Shown here: positions 17,122 to 24,890 of the stretch, piece after piece
Numbering within the stretch: position 1 is the stretch's first letter
Layout: each line of letters begins with the position of its first letter
From: Mucilaginibacter roseus
GTDB lineage: Bacteria > Bacteroidota > Bacteroidia > Sphingobacteriales > Sphingobacteriaceae
Reading direction: 5' to 3'
DNA length: 64,000 nucleotides
Assembly (NCBI RefSeq): GCF_021215455.1
Contig: NZ_JAJPWV010000004.1
Location: forward strand, 186,001 to 250,000
Position numbers and translations under genes: made by a program
The notes under the pieces: generated by a model
Databases searched by the model: none
The model's input: the letters and a program-made list of their open reading frames with translations, nothing else
What the model was told of the DNA's origin: nothing

Positions 17122-18915
17122 ATGAAATTAAGATACACCTATATATTGTTTACCGCGTTAACTGCCTGTTATTATTTACCGGCAAGCGCGCAGGTTAAAA
17201 ACAACACCAAAAAAGGTCAGAAAAGTACACCGGCATCGCAAAACAACGCCAAGAAGCTGGGCGATGCGGCATCAAAAACTACCCAGGATACAACTAAGAA
17301 AGCGAACCCAAATGAAGCAGGTGCCATATCTGAAGAGATTGTAGTAACCACTTCATACAAACCAGTGTTGGCTGATGCGGTTAAAATTCGCCGCAACCCC
17401 GACCTGGAAGATAAAACGCCGTTTAAGGCCCCGCTAAGTTACAGCGCGATTGATAAACGCCTTACTAAAGACAACGAAATTCAGCAGCTTGAGGCCATGA
17501 AACGCCCGCCTGAGCGCGACTCCATCCCGACCAATAATTTTGTAAAAGGTGGTTTAGGCAGTATGAAAACTACTTTTGGCGAAGGCTATTTCTCCAACGG
17601 TGCTGATGAGGCTTTGCAGGTGGGCGGTTACATTAAACATTTTTCGCAGGGTGCATCAATATTCCCGAAACAAAACGAGAGCCGTAACGAATTGGGCATT
17701 TTTGGCAAGAGCATTACCGATGAGCATACCTTACGCGGTACCATAACCTATAAACGCCGTGGCGTTAATTTTTACGGTTATAACCGTGATATTGAGCCAC
17801 AACTGCAGTTTGAACCTCAAAAGCAAACCTTTAACACCATTGCTGCCGAAGGCGAACTGGCCAAAAACTACCGCGATGTAGAGAACGATTTTACTTATGC
17901 CGTAAAAGTTAACGGTTACTCGTTCAATAACTCCTTTAATGCTAAGGAGAGCAACCTGGTTTTATCGGGCTTTTTAAACCAAACGGTTAAACAGTTTTAC
18001 GCAGGATTAGCTGCATCGCTTGATCTGGGTACGCAAAAAGATAGCCTGTACTCCTACAATAATAGCATCATCCGCTTAAACCCGTACATCAAGTTTCAGG
18101 GCGAAAAGTATAAAATTGACGCAGGTGTAAATATTACTAAGGAGTTTGGTTTGAGCAGCCGCTTCTCTATCTTCCCGGCTGCTAAGCTGGAGTTCCAGGT
18201 GATACCAAAATACGTGCGTTTGTTCGCCGAAGCCAAGGGCGATATCAACAAAGCTTCAATCCGTGACTTTGCAGAAACCACCCCATTCATCGCCGAAAAC
18301 ATCACCCTTAAAAACTCTGCCGACCGTTTAGCGTTGAGCGCCGGTTTAAAGGGTACACTTGCACCGGGCTTAGGCTTTAAAGCTACCTTCTTCCGTAACC
18401 GGGTTAAGGATATGCCGCTGTTCATCGCCAATTTTAATACCAACAGCACTAACAACAAATTCGGCGTTATTTATGATGACGGTACCGCAACTGTTAGCGG
18501 CTTTACCGGCGAACTGGATTTTAAAGCGACGGATGACCTGAATATTTTTGGCCGTGCCGAATTTAAGGATTACAAAATGGACACCGAGGAGCAGGCATGG
18601 AACATGCCTAAGTTTAAACTTACCGCCGGTACCATCATCCGCATAAGCGATAAAGTGAACATCAACGGCTCACTATTAATACGCGGTAACGCTTACGACA
18701 GGATATTTGATCCGCTGAGCACAACATTTACGGAGCCACGCGCGGTTGAAGTAAAATCGTATGTTGACCTGAATGGCGGGGCTGAATATAAAGCCACCAA
18801 ACAACTGTCTATTTTTGTACAGGTAAACAACATCTTGAATAATACTAACCCAACCTTTTTATATTACAATAATTACGGGTTTAATATTTTTGGCGGCGTT
18901 GGTTACGCGTTTTAG
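17122..18915 (+). CDS. TonB-dependent receptor-like outer-membrane barrel without clear plug
   Basis: A 597-residue outer-membrane protein. The signal peptide (about 1-24) is followed by a low-complexity N/K/Q/T region. A TonB-box-like segment, EEIVVTTSYKP, then leads into a conserved polar stretch and a long series of amphipathic beta strands, ending with YGFNIFGGVGYAF (terminal Phe). I see no standard plug domain, and the protein is short for a TonB-dependent transporter. Its position directly after the TPR gene (37 bp) and before the HU/SPOR, ExbB, ExbD and TonB genes suggests it is the outer-membrane target of that energy module. It could be a non-transport barrel anchored or gated by TonB. 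Confidence 0.78.
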   Translation: MKLRYTYILFTALTACYYLPASAQVKNNTKKGQKSTPASQNNAKKLGDAASKTTQDTTKKANPNEAGAISEEIVVTTSYKPVLADAVKIRRNPDLEDKTPFKAPLSYSAIDKRLTKDNEIQQLEAMKRPPERDSIPTNNFVKGGLGSMKTTFGEGYFSNGADEALQVGGYIKHFSQGASIFPKQNESRNELGIFGKSITDEHTLRGTITYKRRGVNFYGYNRDIEPQLQFEPQKQTFNTIAAEGELAKNYRDVENDFTYAVKVNGYSFNNSFNAKESNLVLSGFLNQTVKQFYAGLAASLDLGTQKDSLYSYNNSIIRLNPYIKFQGEKYKIDAGVNITKEFGLSSRFSIFPAAKLEFQVIPKYVRLFAEAKGDINKASIRDFAETTPFIAENITLKNSADRLALSAGLKGTLAPGLGFKATFFRNRVKDMPLFIANFNTNSTNNKFGVIYDDGTATVSGFTGELDFKATDDLNIFGRAEFKDYKMDTEEQAWNMPKFKLTAGTIIRISDKVNINGSLLIRGNAYDRIFDPLSTTFTEPRAVEVKSYVDLNGGAEYKATKQLSIFVQVNNILNNTNPTFLYYNNYGFNIFGGVGYAF

Positions 18916-18936
18916 TTTTTTTGTACTTTTACGGGA

Positions 18937-20217
18937 ATGGACTTAGCCAACTACTTAATAGAACTACTTGGGCAGCGTGGCGAGGTGAGCATACCGGGCT
19001 TGGGGCGTTTTTATTACGCGAAGAAAAGCGCGTTCTACAACGCGGCTGAGGGTCGCATTTACCCACCCGGACAAACGTTACAATTTGACCAGCAAGCGGA
19101 TAACAGCGATAGCTTTGCCGGATTTATCTCGCAGAAGAAAAACATATCCATGGCATCAGCAAAGTATTTTGTTGACCGCTATGTAAATGATATTATACAG
19201 GAAACCGCCATCCGGGATTTTGCAGTGGGTACTAAAGGCTGGCTGCGCAATGATGGGTTTAAATTAGTTTTCAGGAGCGCCGACCAAACTGAAGGTAGCA
19301 TAGGCTTTGGCTTACCGGCATTATTTCTGCCGAAAAAATCGCAAATTTTTGTTAAAACTACTACCGTTGTTTTAACCCCGCCCCCACCTGTTGAGGTACT
19401 GCAAACAGTTGAACATGCTCCGGTTATTCAGCAGCCTCAAATTACAGTGCCTACTACTGAACCACTGGTACCTGAAGCTGTCGCTGTACCTGCTAAAGTT
19501 GCACCTGAACCGCAGCCCGCCGTGCAGCAAGTAGCACAGGTTATTGAAACTCCACAGGCTGATTTTATTGAAGACGAAAAACGCGGTTTAAACGTTTGGG
19601 TAATTACGGCTATTGTAATTGCTTTGCTGGCTATTGCGGGTATTAGTTTATACATGTATAACCCGGAACTACTGGGTATGGATAAAAATAAGGCTGAAGC
19701 GACCGTACCTGCTGTAGATGACTCTTTAGCTAACGAGGCGGACACACCGGAGCAGGAAACAGAAACCGCTAAGGTAACACCTGCTGCTAAGGCTGTGGAT
19801 ACGGTTGCACAGCAGGACCCTCAAGCTAATATGAGCTTGAGTGATACGGTAAAAACTACCGTTATCAATCCGCAGCCGGAAACAGAAAAACAACCGGTAA
19901 CTGATAAAGCGACTAAACCAACACAAACCAAAGCTACTCCAACCACGGCGGTAGTGCCGCCTGCGATGGGTTATCCTTATACGGTGATCATAGGCGGATC
20001 GTTCGCTACGGTTGAGGAAGCGGAGAGATGCATTATCAACTATGAAAAGATAGGCCTTGATGCCCATATTTTGGCTGAGAAGGGTTATGGTAAAAAGCGT
20101 AAGGTTGTGGTAGGCACCTACAAAACGCTTGCAGAAGCATTAAAAGAAAAAAACAAACTCATTAAATCAAAAAAGCTCAGGGGAGATGCATATACCCTGG
20201 AAATTAAAAAACGATGA
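18937..20217 (+). CDS. HU-CCDC81-like and SPOR domain protein
   Basis: A bitopic inner-membrane protein of 426 residues. The N-terminal ~125 residues contain two HU-like units of the CCDC81 type (MDLANYLIELLGQRGEVSIPGLG, and a second from about 68). A Pro/Val/Gln-rich linker follows, then a transmembrane helix at about 218-241, an acidic and Thr-rich periplasmic linker, and a SPOR domain at about 350-423 (YTVIIGGSFATVEEAE). SPOR domains bind denuded septal peptidoglycan. HU-CCDC81/SPOR fusions in Bacteroidota have been proposed to link DNA or cytoskeletal structures to the envelope. The stop overlaps the exbB start by 4 nt (ATGA), so translation is coupled. Confidence 0.88.
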   Translation: MDLANYLIELLGQRGEVSIPGLGRFYYAKKSAFYNAAEGRIYPPGQTLQFDQQADNSDSFAGFISQKKNISMASAKYFVDRYVNDIIQETAIRDFAVGTKGWLRNDGFKLVFRSADQTEGSIGFGLPALFLPKKSQIFVKTTTVVLTPPPPVEVLQTVEHAPVIQQPQITVPTTEPLVPEAVAVPAKVAPEPQPAVQQVAQVIETPQADFIEDEKRGLNVWVITAIVIALLAIAGISLYMYNPELLGMDKNKAEATVPAVDDSLANEADTPEQETETAKVTPAAKAVDTVAQQDPQANMSLSDTVKTTVINPQPETEKQPVTDKATKPTQTKATPTTAVVPPAMGYPYTVIIGGSFATVEEAERCIINYEKIGLDAHILAEKGYGKKRKVVVGTYKTLAEALKEKNKLIKSKKLRGDAYTLEIKKR

Positions 20218-20918
20218 CACTATTACTACAGATTGCAGATACGGCTGCACAAATGGCTGACACAGTGAACAACGCGGCGGTACCCACCGTTCCGGCAGAT
20301 GATTTACGCTTCGGCGACCTGTTGCTTAAGGGCGGCTGGGTGATGATTCCCATTGGTATTTTAGCTGTACTGGGTTTAGTTATATTTTTCGAAAGATATT
20401 TTACCATACGCAAAGCCGCTAAGGATGAATCGAGCCTGATGGCGCAGGTGCGTGCCAGTATTATGTCGGGCAACCTGCAATCGGCAGTAGCTTTATGCCG
20501 CAACAGCAATACACCGCTGGGCCGTATGCTGCAAAAGGGCCTGTTACGTATCGGCCGACCAATTAAGGATATTGAAGGCGCTATTGAAAACGTGGGCAAA
20601 CTGGAAGTAGCCAAGCTCGAAAAAAACATCGGCATTATTGGTATTGTAGCGGGTATAGCGCCCATGTTCGGGTTCCTGGGTACTATCGCCGGTGTAATCC
20701 AGATCTTTTATAACATCTCAAAAACTGATAACATCAGCATGGGTGTAATATCAGGCGGTTTATATGTAAAGATGGTAACCTCGGCGGCAGGTTTGTTTGT
20801 GGGTATCGTAGCTTACGTTTGCCACCACGTGCTGAACATGATGGTTGACAAAGTAATACTTAAGCTGGAAACTGACGCCATTGAATTTATTGACCTGTTA
20901 GAGGAGCCAAGCAAATGA
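20214..20918 (+). CDS. exbB: MotA/TolQ/ExbB proton channel family protein
   Basis: The inner-membrane stator subunit of a TonB/Tol-type motor that uses the proton-motive force. It has 234 residues with an N-terminal polar extension, a first helix at about 43-62 (GWVMIPIGILAVLGLVIFFE), a large cytoplasmic loop (LGRMLQKGLLRIGRP), and two further helices in the conserved MotA/TolQ region (VAGIAPMFGFLGTIAGVIQIF, and KMVTSAAGLFVGIVAYVCHH). The start overlaps the stop of the HU/SPOR gene, and its own stop overlaps the exbD start. It works with the ExbD and TonB encoded next. Confidence 0.93.
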   Translation: MTLLLQIADTAAQMADTVNNAAVPTVPADDLRFGDLLLKGGWVMIPIGILAVLGLVIFFERYFTIRKAAKDESSLMAQVRASIMSGNLQSAVALCRNSNTPLGRMLQKGLLRIGRPIKDIEGAIENVGKLEVAKLEKNIGIIGIVAGIAPMFGFLGTIAGVIQIFYNISKTDNISMGVISGGLYVKMVTSAAGLFVGIVAYVCHHVLNMMVDKVILKLETDAIEFIDLLEEPSK

Positions 20919-21316
20919 ACCTGAGAAAAAGACACGGACGCGTAACTGCCGAGGTGCATACCTCGGCGCTGAACGACATCATGTTCTTCCTGCTGCTGTT
21001 CTTCCTGATCGCATCCACCGTTACTAACCCGAACGTGATTAAGCTAATGCTGCCTAAATCATCATCGGGCCAATCGGTTTCTAAAAAAACCATCACGGTA
21101 TCGGTAACTAAGGATCTGAAGTATTATATTGATAAGAAAGAAACACCGGTAGATCAACTGGAAGCTACGCTGGGCGGCTATAAAAATCTGGCAACAGAAT
21201 TGACCATTGTTTTATACGTTGACCGTACCGTAGCCATACAGGATGTGGTACAAGTGATGGACATAGCGCAAAAACTGAATATTAAACTGGTATTAGCTAC
21301 CGAGAAGAAAGGTTAA
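20915..21316 (+). CDS. exbD: ExbD/TolR family biopolymer transport protein
   Basis: A stator partner of ExbB, 133 residues. A basic cytoplasmic N-terminus (RKRHGRVTAEVHTSALND) leads into the single membrane helix IMFFLLLFFLIASTV. The conserved acidic residue that binds protons is the Asp of LND just before the helix. A periplasmic ExbD/TolR domain follows, ending LNIKLVLATEKKG. It overlaps exbB by 4 nt. The next gene, a TonB, is separated by a word-repeat hairpin region of 134 bp. Confidence 0.93.
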   Translation: MNLRKRHGRVTAEVHTSALNDIMFFLLLFFLIASTVTNPNVIKLMLPKSSSGQSVSKKTITVSVTKDLKYYIDKKETPVDQLEATLGGYKNLATELTIVLYVDRTVAIQDVVQVMDIAQKLNIKLVLATEKKG

Positions 21317-21450
21317 TTCAGTTAGAAGTTTGCTCAGTTTGCGGTGGGCGGTTTGCAGTTGGCAAATATTACTGAAATTTGTACACTGAGAACCGCAAAC
21401 TGATAACTGCGAACTGGTAACTGCAAACTGAATACTGCACACTGAAAAAA
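21317..21450. repeat. Intergenic hairpin of repeated words (AACTGC family)
   Basis: The whole exbD-tonB gap is built of variants of TGCAAACTG and its complement CAGTTTGCA. The left half carries the CAGTTTGC orientation and the right half the GCAAACTG orientation, so the element is a long imperfect palindrome. The right half runs to within about 6 nt of the tonB start codon. Confidence 0.75.
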
Positions 21451-22260
21451 ATGGATTACCGCGAAGAAAATAATTACCCTAAGGCATTCCTGGCAACGGG
21501 CATTATACTGGCTGTGGTGCTTGCGCTAAGCTATTTTATAGTGCTGCACTCGCTGCCTAAGCAGGCCGACGGCACCGGGGGTATTTTAGTAAATTATGGT
21601 ACGGTTGACGAAGGTATGGGTGATGCTTATATGAGCATGGAAGAGCCTTCAGTAGCTGAAAAGGCCAACAACACCCGGCCGGATAAAGTTACGCCTGAAC
21701 CGCCGACCGAAGAAAAGGTACAGGCTGATAACAGCGACAAAAACGTAGTTACCCAAAATAACGAGGACGCGCCCGAAGTGGCGGCCAACACCAAAACACC
21801 AAGTCCAACGGTAGCTACCAAGCCTAATAAAACCGAAACTAAGCCTGTGATCAATCAGAATGCGCTATTTAAAGGTAAGCCTAATAACGGCACAGGCAGC
21901 GGTGATGGTACAGGCAGTACTCCTGGCAACCAGGGTAAAACCACCGGTACTACATTAACTAACAGCTACGATGGTACAGGCTCCGGCGGTGGCGGCGGTG
22001 CAACATCAGCGCCCGGCTGGGACAGAGCACCCGCAAAACCGGATGTAGGTAATCGTTATAACGGTAAGGTAGTTATTGAATTTACGGTTGACAATAACGG
22101 CAATGTTGTTAGCGCCGGCGTTGGAAGAGGCTCTCAACTTATTGATGGCCCTTTAGTTGAAAAATGTATACAAGCTGTACGCAACGCCAAGGTAACGCCA
22201 TCATCAAGCACTGCCGACGGCCGCAAGTACACCCAAGTATTTGTATTCAAAGCGAAATAA
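21451..22260 (+). CDS. tonB: Energy transducer TonB
   Basis: A 269-residue bitopic protein that carries energy from ExbB/ExbD to outer-membrane receptors. A short cytoplasmic N-terminus is followed by a transmembrane helix at about 12-33. A long Pro/Thr/Asn/Lys-rich periplasmic spacer ends in a Gly-rich stretch (GTGSGGGGG). The TonB C-terminal domain lies at about 190-269 (GKVVIEFTVDNNGNVVSAGV, and KYTQVFVFKAK at the end). It is likely dedicated to the barrel encoded in the same series. The hairpin element between exbD and this gene may lower its expression relative to exbBD. Confidence 0.92.
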   Translation: MDYREENNYPKAFLATGIILAVVLALSYFIVLHSLPKQADGTGGILVNYGTVDEGMGDAYMSMEEPSVAEKANNTRPDKVTPEPPTEEKVQADNSDKNVVTQNNEDAPEVAANTKTPSPTVATKPNKTETKPVINQNALFKGKPNNGTGSGDGTGSTPGNQGKTTGTTLTNSYDGTGSGGGGGATSAPGWDRAPAKPDVGNRYNGKVVIEFTVDNNGNVVSAGVGRGSQLIDGPLVEKCIQAVRNAKVTPSSSTADGRKYTQVFVFKAK

Positions 22261-22261
22261 G

Positions 22262-22442
22262 ATTTTGTCATTAGGGATTGGTCGTTAGTCATTGATCTGA
22301 TCGATATGTATTTACAGCGATGAACAGTGATTGGCAACCATAGTTGCTTAGTTAAATATTCAATTTACAATGACTATTGTCCAATGACTAATCACTACCC
22401 CACCATTGCCCAATGACTAATGACCATTGACAAATGACTAAT
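22262..22442. repeat. Intergenic word-repeat element running into the folC start codon
   Basis: Variants of CATTAGTCATTGG lie on the left (22267-22295), and their complements CCAATGACTAATGACC are repeated on the right (22369-22442). The last copy of ATGACTAAT (22434-22442) is the start codon plus codons 2 and 3 of folC, so the repeat reaches into the coding region. Confidence 0.75.
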
Positions 22443-23729
22443 TACGCTGAAACGCTCGACTATCTCTTCAGCCAGTTGCCTATGTTTACACGCATCGGGG
22501 CATCGGCCATAAAAAATAACCTGGATAATACCATTGCGCTTTGCGATCTGCTGGGCAATCCGCATAAAAAATTCAAGAGTGTACATATTGCCGGCACTAA
22601 TGGCAAGGGTTCTACCTCGCACATGTTGGCGGCTATACTACAAACCGCGGGCTATAAAACCGGACTGTACACCTCCCCCCACCTTAAGGATTTCAGGGAA
22701 CGAATCCGCATAAACGGACAAATGATAACCGAGCAAACAGTTATTGATTTTGTTGAGCATTACAAAGTCGACTTTGAGCGTATACAACCCTCTTTTTTTG
22801 AAATGACGGTTGCCCTGGCTTTTGATGTTTTCGCTAAAGAGCAGGTTGATATAGCCATTATTGAAGTTGGCCTGGGTGGGCGGCTTGATAGCACTAACGT
22901 AATAACTCCGCTGCTATCGCTCATTACCAATATCGGCTGGGACCACATGAACATGCTGGGGAATACCCTGCCCGAGATAGCCGGAGAAAAGGCCGGTATC
23001 ATTAAACCGAATATCCCTGTAATCATCAGCGAACGGCAGGATGAGGTTGCCGGTGTATTCATAAAAAAAGCTGCGGAGGTAAACGCTCCAATCACATTTG
23101 CTGCAGATTGTTGGCAGGTAGAAGTTCCCGACCATCAGCATGATGCTTTAACACATAAAACCGTAATTGCAAAAAAAGAACAACAGACTTACAAACTGGA
23201 TGTTGACCTTACCGGCACCTATCAACAAAAAAATATAAAAGGCGTTTTAGAGGCCGTTGAGCAATTGCGTGAGCAGGGCTTTATCATAACTAACGAGCAT
23301 ATTGAACGGGCGCTCAAGCAAGTTAAAATACTCACCGGCCTGCATGGCCGGTGGGAAGTACTCAGCACCTCTCCCCTCACCATTTGCGATACCGGACATA
23401 ACCCGGATGGTGTACAGGAAGTATTAAAGAATATCGCTAACGTTAATTATCATCAACTGCACTTTGTGATAGGAATGGTAAATGATAAGGACATCAGCAA
23501 GGTACTGGCCATGCTGCCACCGGATGCTATTTATTATTTCTGCAAACCTAACATACCCCGCGGCCTTGCTGCCGAAGAATTGCAGGCAACCGCCAACACC
23601 TATGATTTAAAAGGTGCTACTTACCCGTCGGTAAAAGCAGCACTTGAAGCCGCGCAAACCGCAGCAGATACCGGCGACCTGGTATTTGCCGGAGGCAGTA
23701 CATTTGTTGTTGCCGAAATAGTAGAATAG
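22434..23729 (+). CDS. folC: Bifunctional folylpolyglutamate synthase/dihydrofolate synthase
   Basis: A cytoplasmic Mur-ligase-superfamily enzyme that adds L-glutamate to dihydropteroate and to folates, using ATP. It has 431 residues, the normal length. The P-loop is GTNGKGST (54-61). Other motifs are YTSPHLKDFRERIR, EVGLGGRLDSTNV (about 140), NIGWDHM and the C-terminal-domain CDTGHNPDG. The first three codons come from the repeat element in front of it. The gene shares direction with the TonB operon but has no evident link to it. No other folate gene is nearby. Confidence 0.95.
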   Translation: MTNYAETLDYLFSQLPMFTRIGASAIKNNLDNTIALCDLLGNPHKKFKSVHIAGTNGKGSTSHMLAAILQTAGYKTGLYTSPHLKDFRERIRINGQMITEQTVIDFVEHYKVDFERIQPSFFEMTVALAFDVFAKEQVDIAIIEVGLGGRLDSTNVITPLLSLITNIGWDHMNMLGNTLPEIAGEKAGIIKPNIPVIISERQDEVAGVFIKKAAEVNAPITFAADCWQVEVPDHQHDALTHKTVIAKKEQQTYKLDVDLTGTYQQKNIKGVLEAVEQLREQGFIITNEHIERALKQVKILTGLHGRWEVLSTSPLTICDTGHNPDGVQEVLKNIANVNYHQLHFVIGMVNDKDISKVLAMLPPDAIYYFCKPNIPRGLAAEELQATANTYDLKGATYPSVKAALEAAQTAADTGDLVFAGGSTFVVAEIVE

Positions 23730-23797
23730 CACGCATTTTTTACATGAGGGTATGCTGTAAAAACATATTTTTACCGTTAACCAACTCATTAAACAGA

Positions 23798-24787
23798 ATG
23801 ACATATCAACCTGCAAAAAACAGATATCAAAACATGCAATACCGCCGCTGCGGAAAAAGCGGCATAAAACTCCCGGCTATATCATTGGGACTATGGCATA
23901 ACTTTGGGCATGTAGATGTTTACGATAACTACCAAAAAATATTGCATCTGGCATTTGACAGCGGCATCACCCACTTTGATCTCGCTAACAACTACGGCCC
24001 GCCTCCCGGATCGGCCGAGGAAAACTTTGGCAAGATACTGAAATCTGATTTTCGAGGCTATCGCGATGAAATGATTATCTCGAGTAAGGCGGGCTATACC
24101 ATGTGGGATGGCCCCTATGGCGACTGGGGATCAAAAAAATATTTAGTTTCCAGTTTAGACCAAAGTCTGAAACGTATGGAGCTTGACTACATAGATATTT
24201 TTTACCACCATCGTCCCGACCCTGATACACCGCTGGAGGAATCCATGCAGGCACTTGACCTGATCGTTCGCCAGGGTAAAGCATTATACGCTGGTATATC
24301 TAACTACCCGGCCGATAAGGCAGAAGAAGCGATTACAATATTGAAGCAATTAGGCACACCATGCCTTATACACCAGCCTAAATACTCGATGTTTGAGCGT
24401 TGGGTAGAGGGTGGTTTGCTGGAAGTTTTGGAAGATAACGGCGTTGGCTGCATTCCATTCTCACCATTGGCGCAGGGGCTGCTTACCAACAAATATCTGA
24501 ATGGCATTCCTGAAGATTCAAGGGCAGCAAAATCAACCGGATTCCTGCAAAAAGATCAGGTTACAGATGCACGCATCAGCCAGATCAGGCAGTTGAATGA
24601 CATTGCCCAGCAACGTGGCCAAAGCCTGGCGCAAATGGCCCTTGCCTGGTTGCTAAAGGATGAACGGGTAACATCGGTATTAATAGGCGCAAGTAAACCC
24701 GAGCAATTAGCGGACTCGCTAAAAGCGTTGGACAATATTCAATTTTCAACAGAGGAACTAAAAAACATAGAGAACATATTACAATAG
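23798..24787 (+). CDS. YghZ-type aldo/keto reductase
   Basis: An NADPH-dependent aldo/keto reductase of the L-glyceraldehyde 3-phosphate reductase (YghZ/GpR) type, 329 residues. It keeps the family N-terminus MQYRRCGKSGIKLPAISLGLW, the catalytic Asp and Tyr in FDLANNYGPPPGSAEE, the Lys in ISSKAGY and the His in FYHHRPD. The C-terminal nucleotide-binding segment is VTSVLIGASKPEQL. The ATG at 23798 places the conserved N-terminus about 13 residues in, as in E. coli YghZ; an in-frame ATG at 23744 would add an unlikely Cys-rich leader. Its stop is followed by a terminator. Confidence 0.92.
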   Translation: MTYQPAKNRYQNMQYRRCGKSGIKLPAISLGLWHNFGHVDVYDNYQKILHLAFDSGITHFDLANNYGPPPGSAEENFGKILKSDFRGYRDEMIISSKAGYTMWDGPYGDWGSKKYLVSSLDQSLKRMELDYIDIFYHHRPDPDTPLEESMQALDLIVRQGKALYAGISNYPADKAEEAITILKQLGTPCLIHQPKYSMFERWVEGGLLEVLEDNGVGCIPFSPLAQGLLTNKYLNGIPEDSRAAKSTGFLQKDQVTDARISQIRQLNDIAQQRGQSLAQMALAWLLKDERVTSVLIGASKPEQLADSLKALDNIQFSTEELKNIENILQ

Positions 24788-24809
24788 CATTAATGCTGTT
24801 AAACATTTG

Positions 24810-24840
24810 AAGGCGATGTAATAATTACATCGCCTTTTGC
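24810..24840 (+). terminator. Intrinsic terminator
   Basis: AAGGCGATGTAA (24810-24821) pairs exactly with TTACATCGCCTT (24825-24836) around a TAA loop and is followed by TT. Confidence 0.85.
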
Positions 24841-24890
24841 ATTTGTTAACATAAATATTTTACTTTAAGCCGCTAAACCTTTATACCAAA

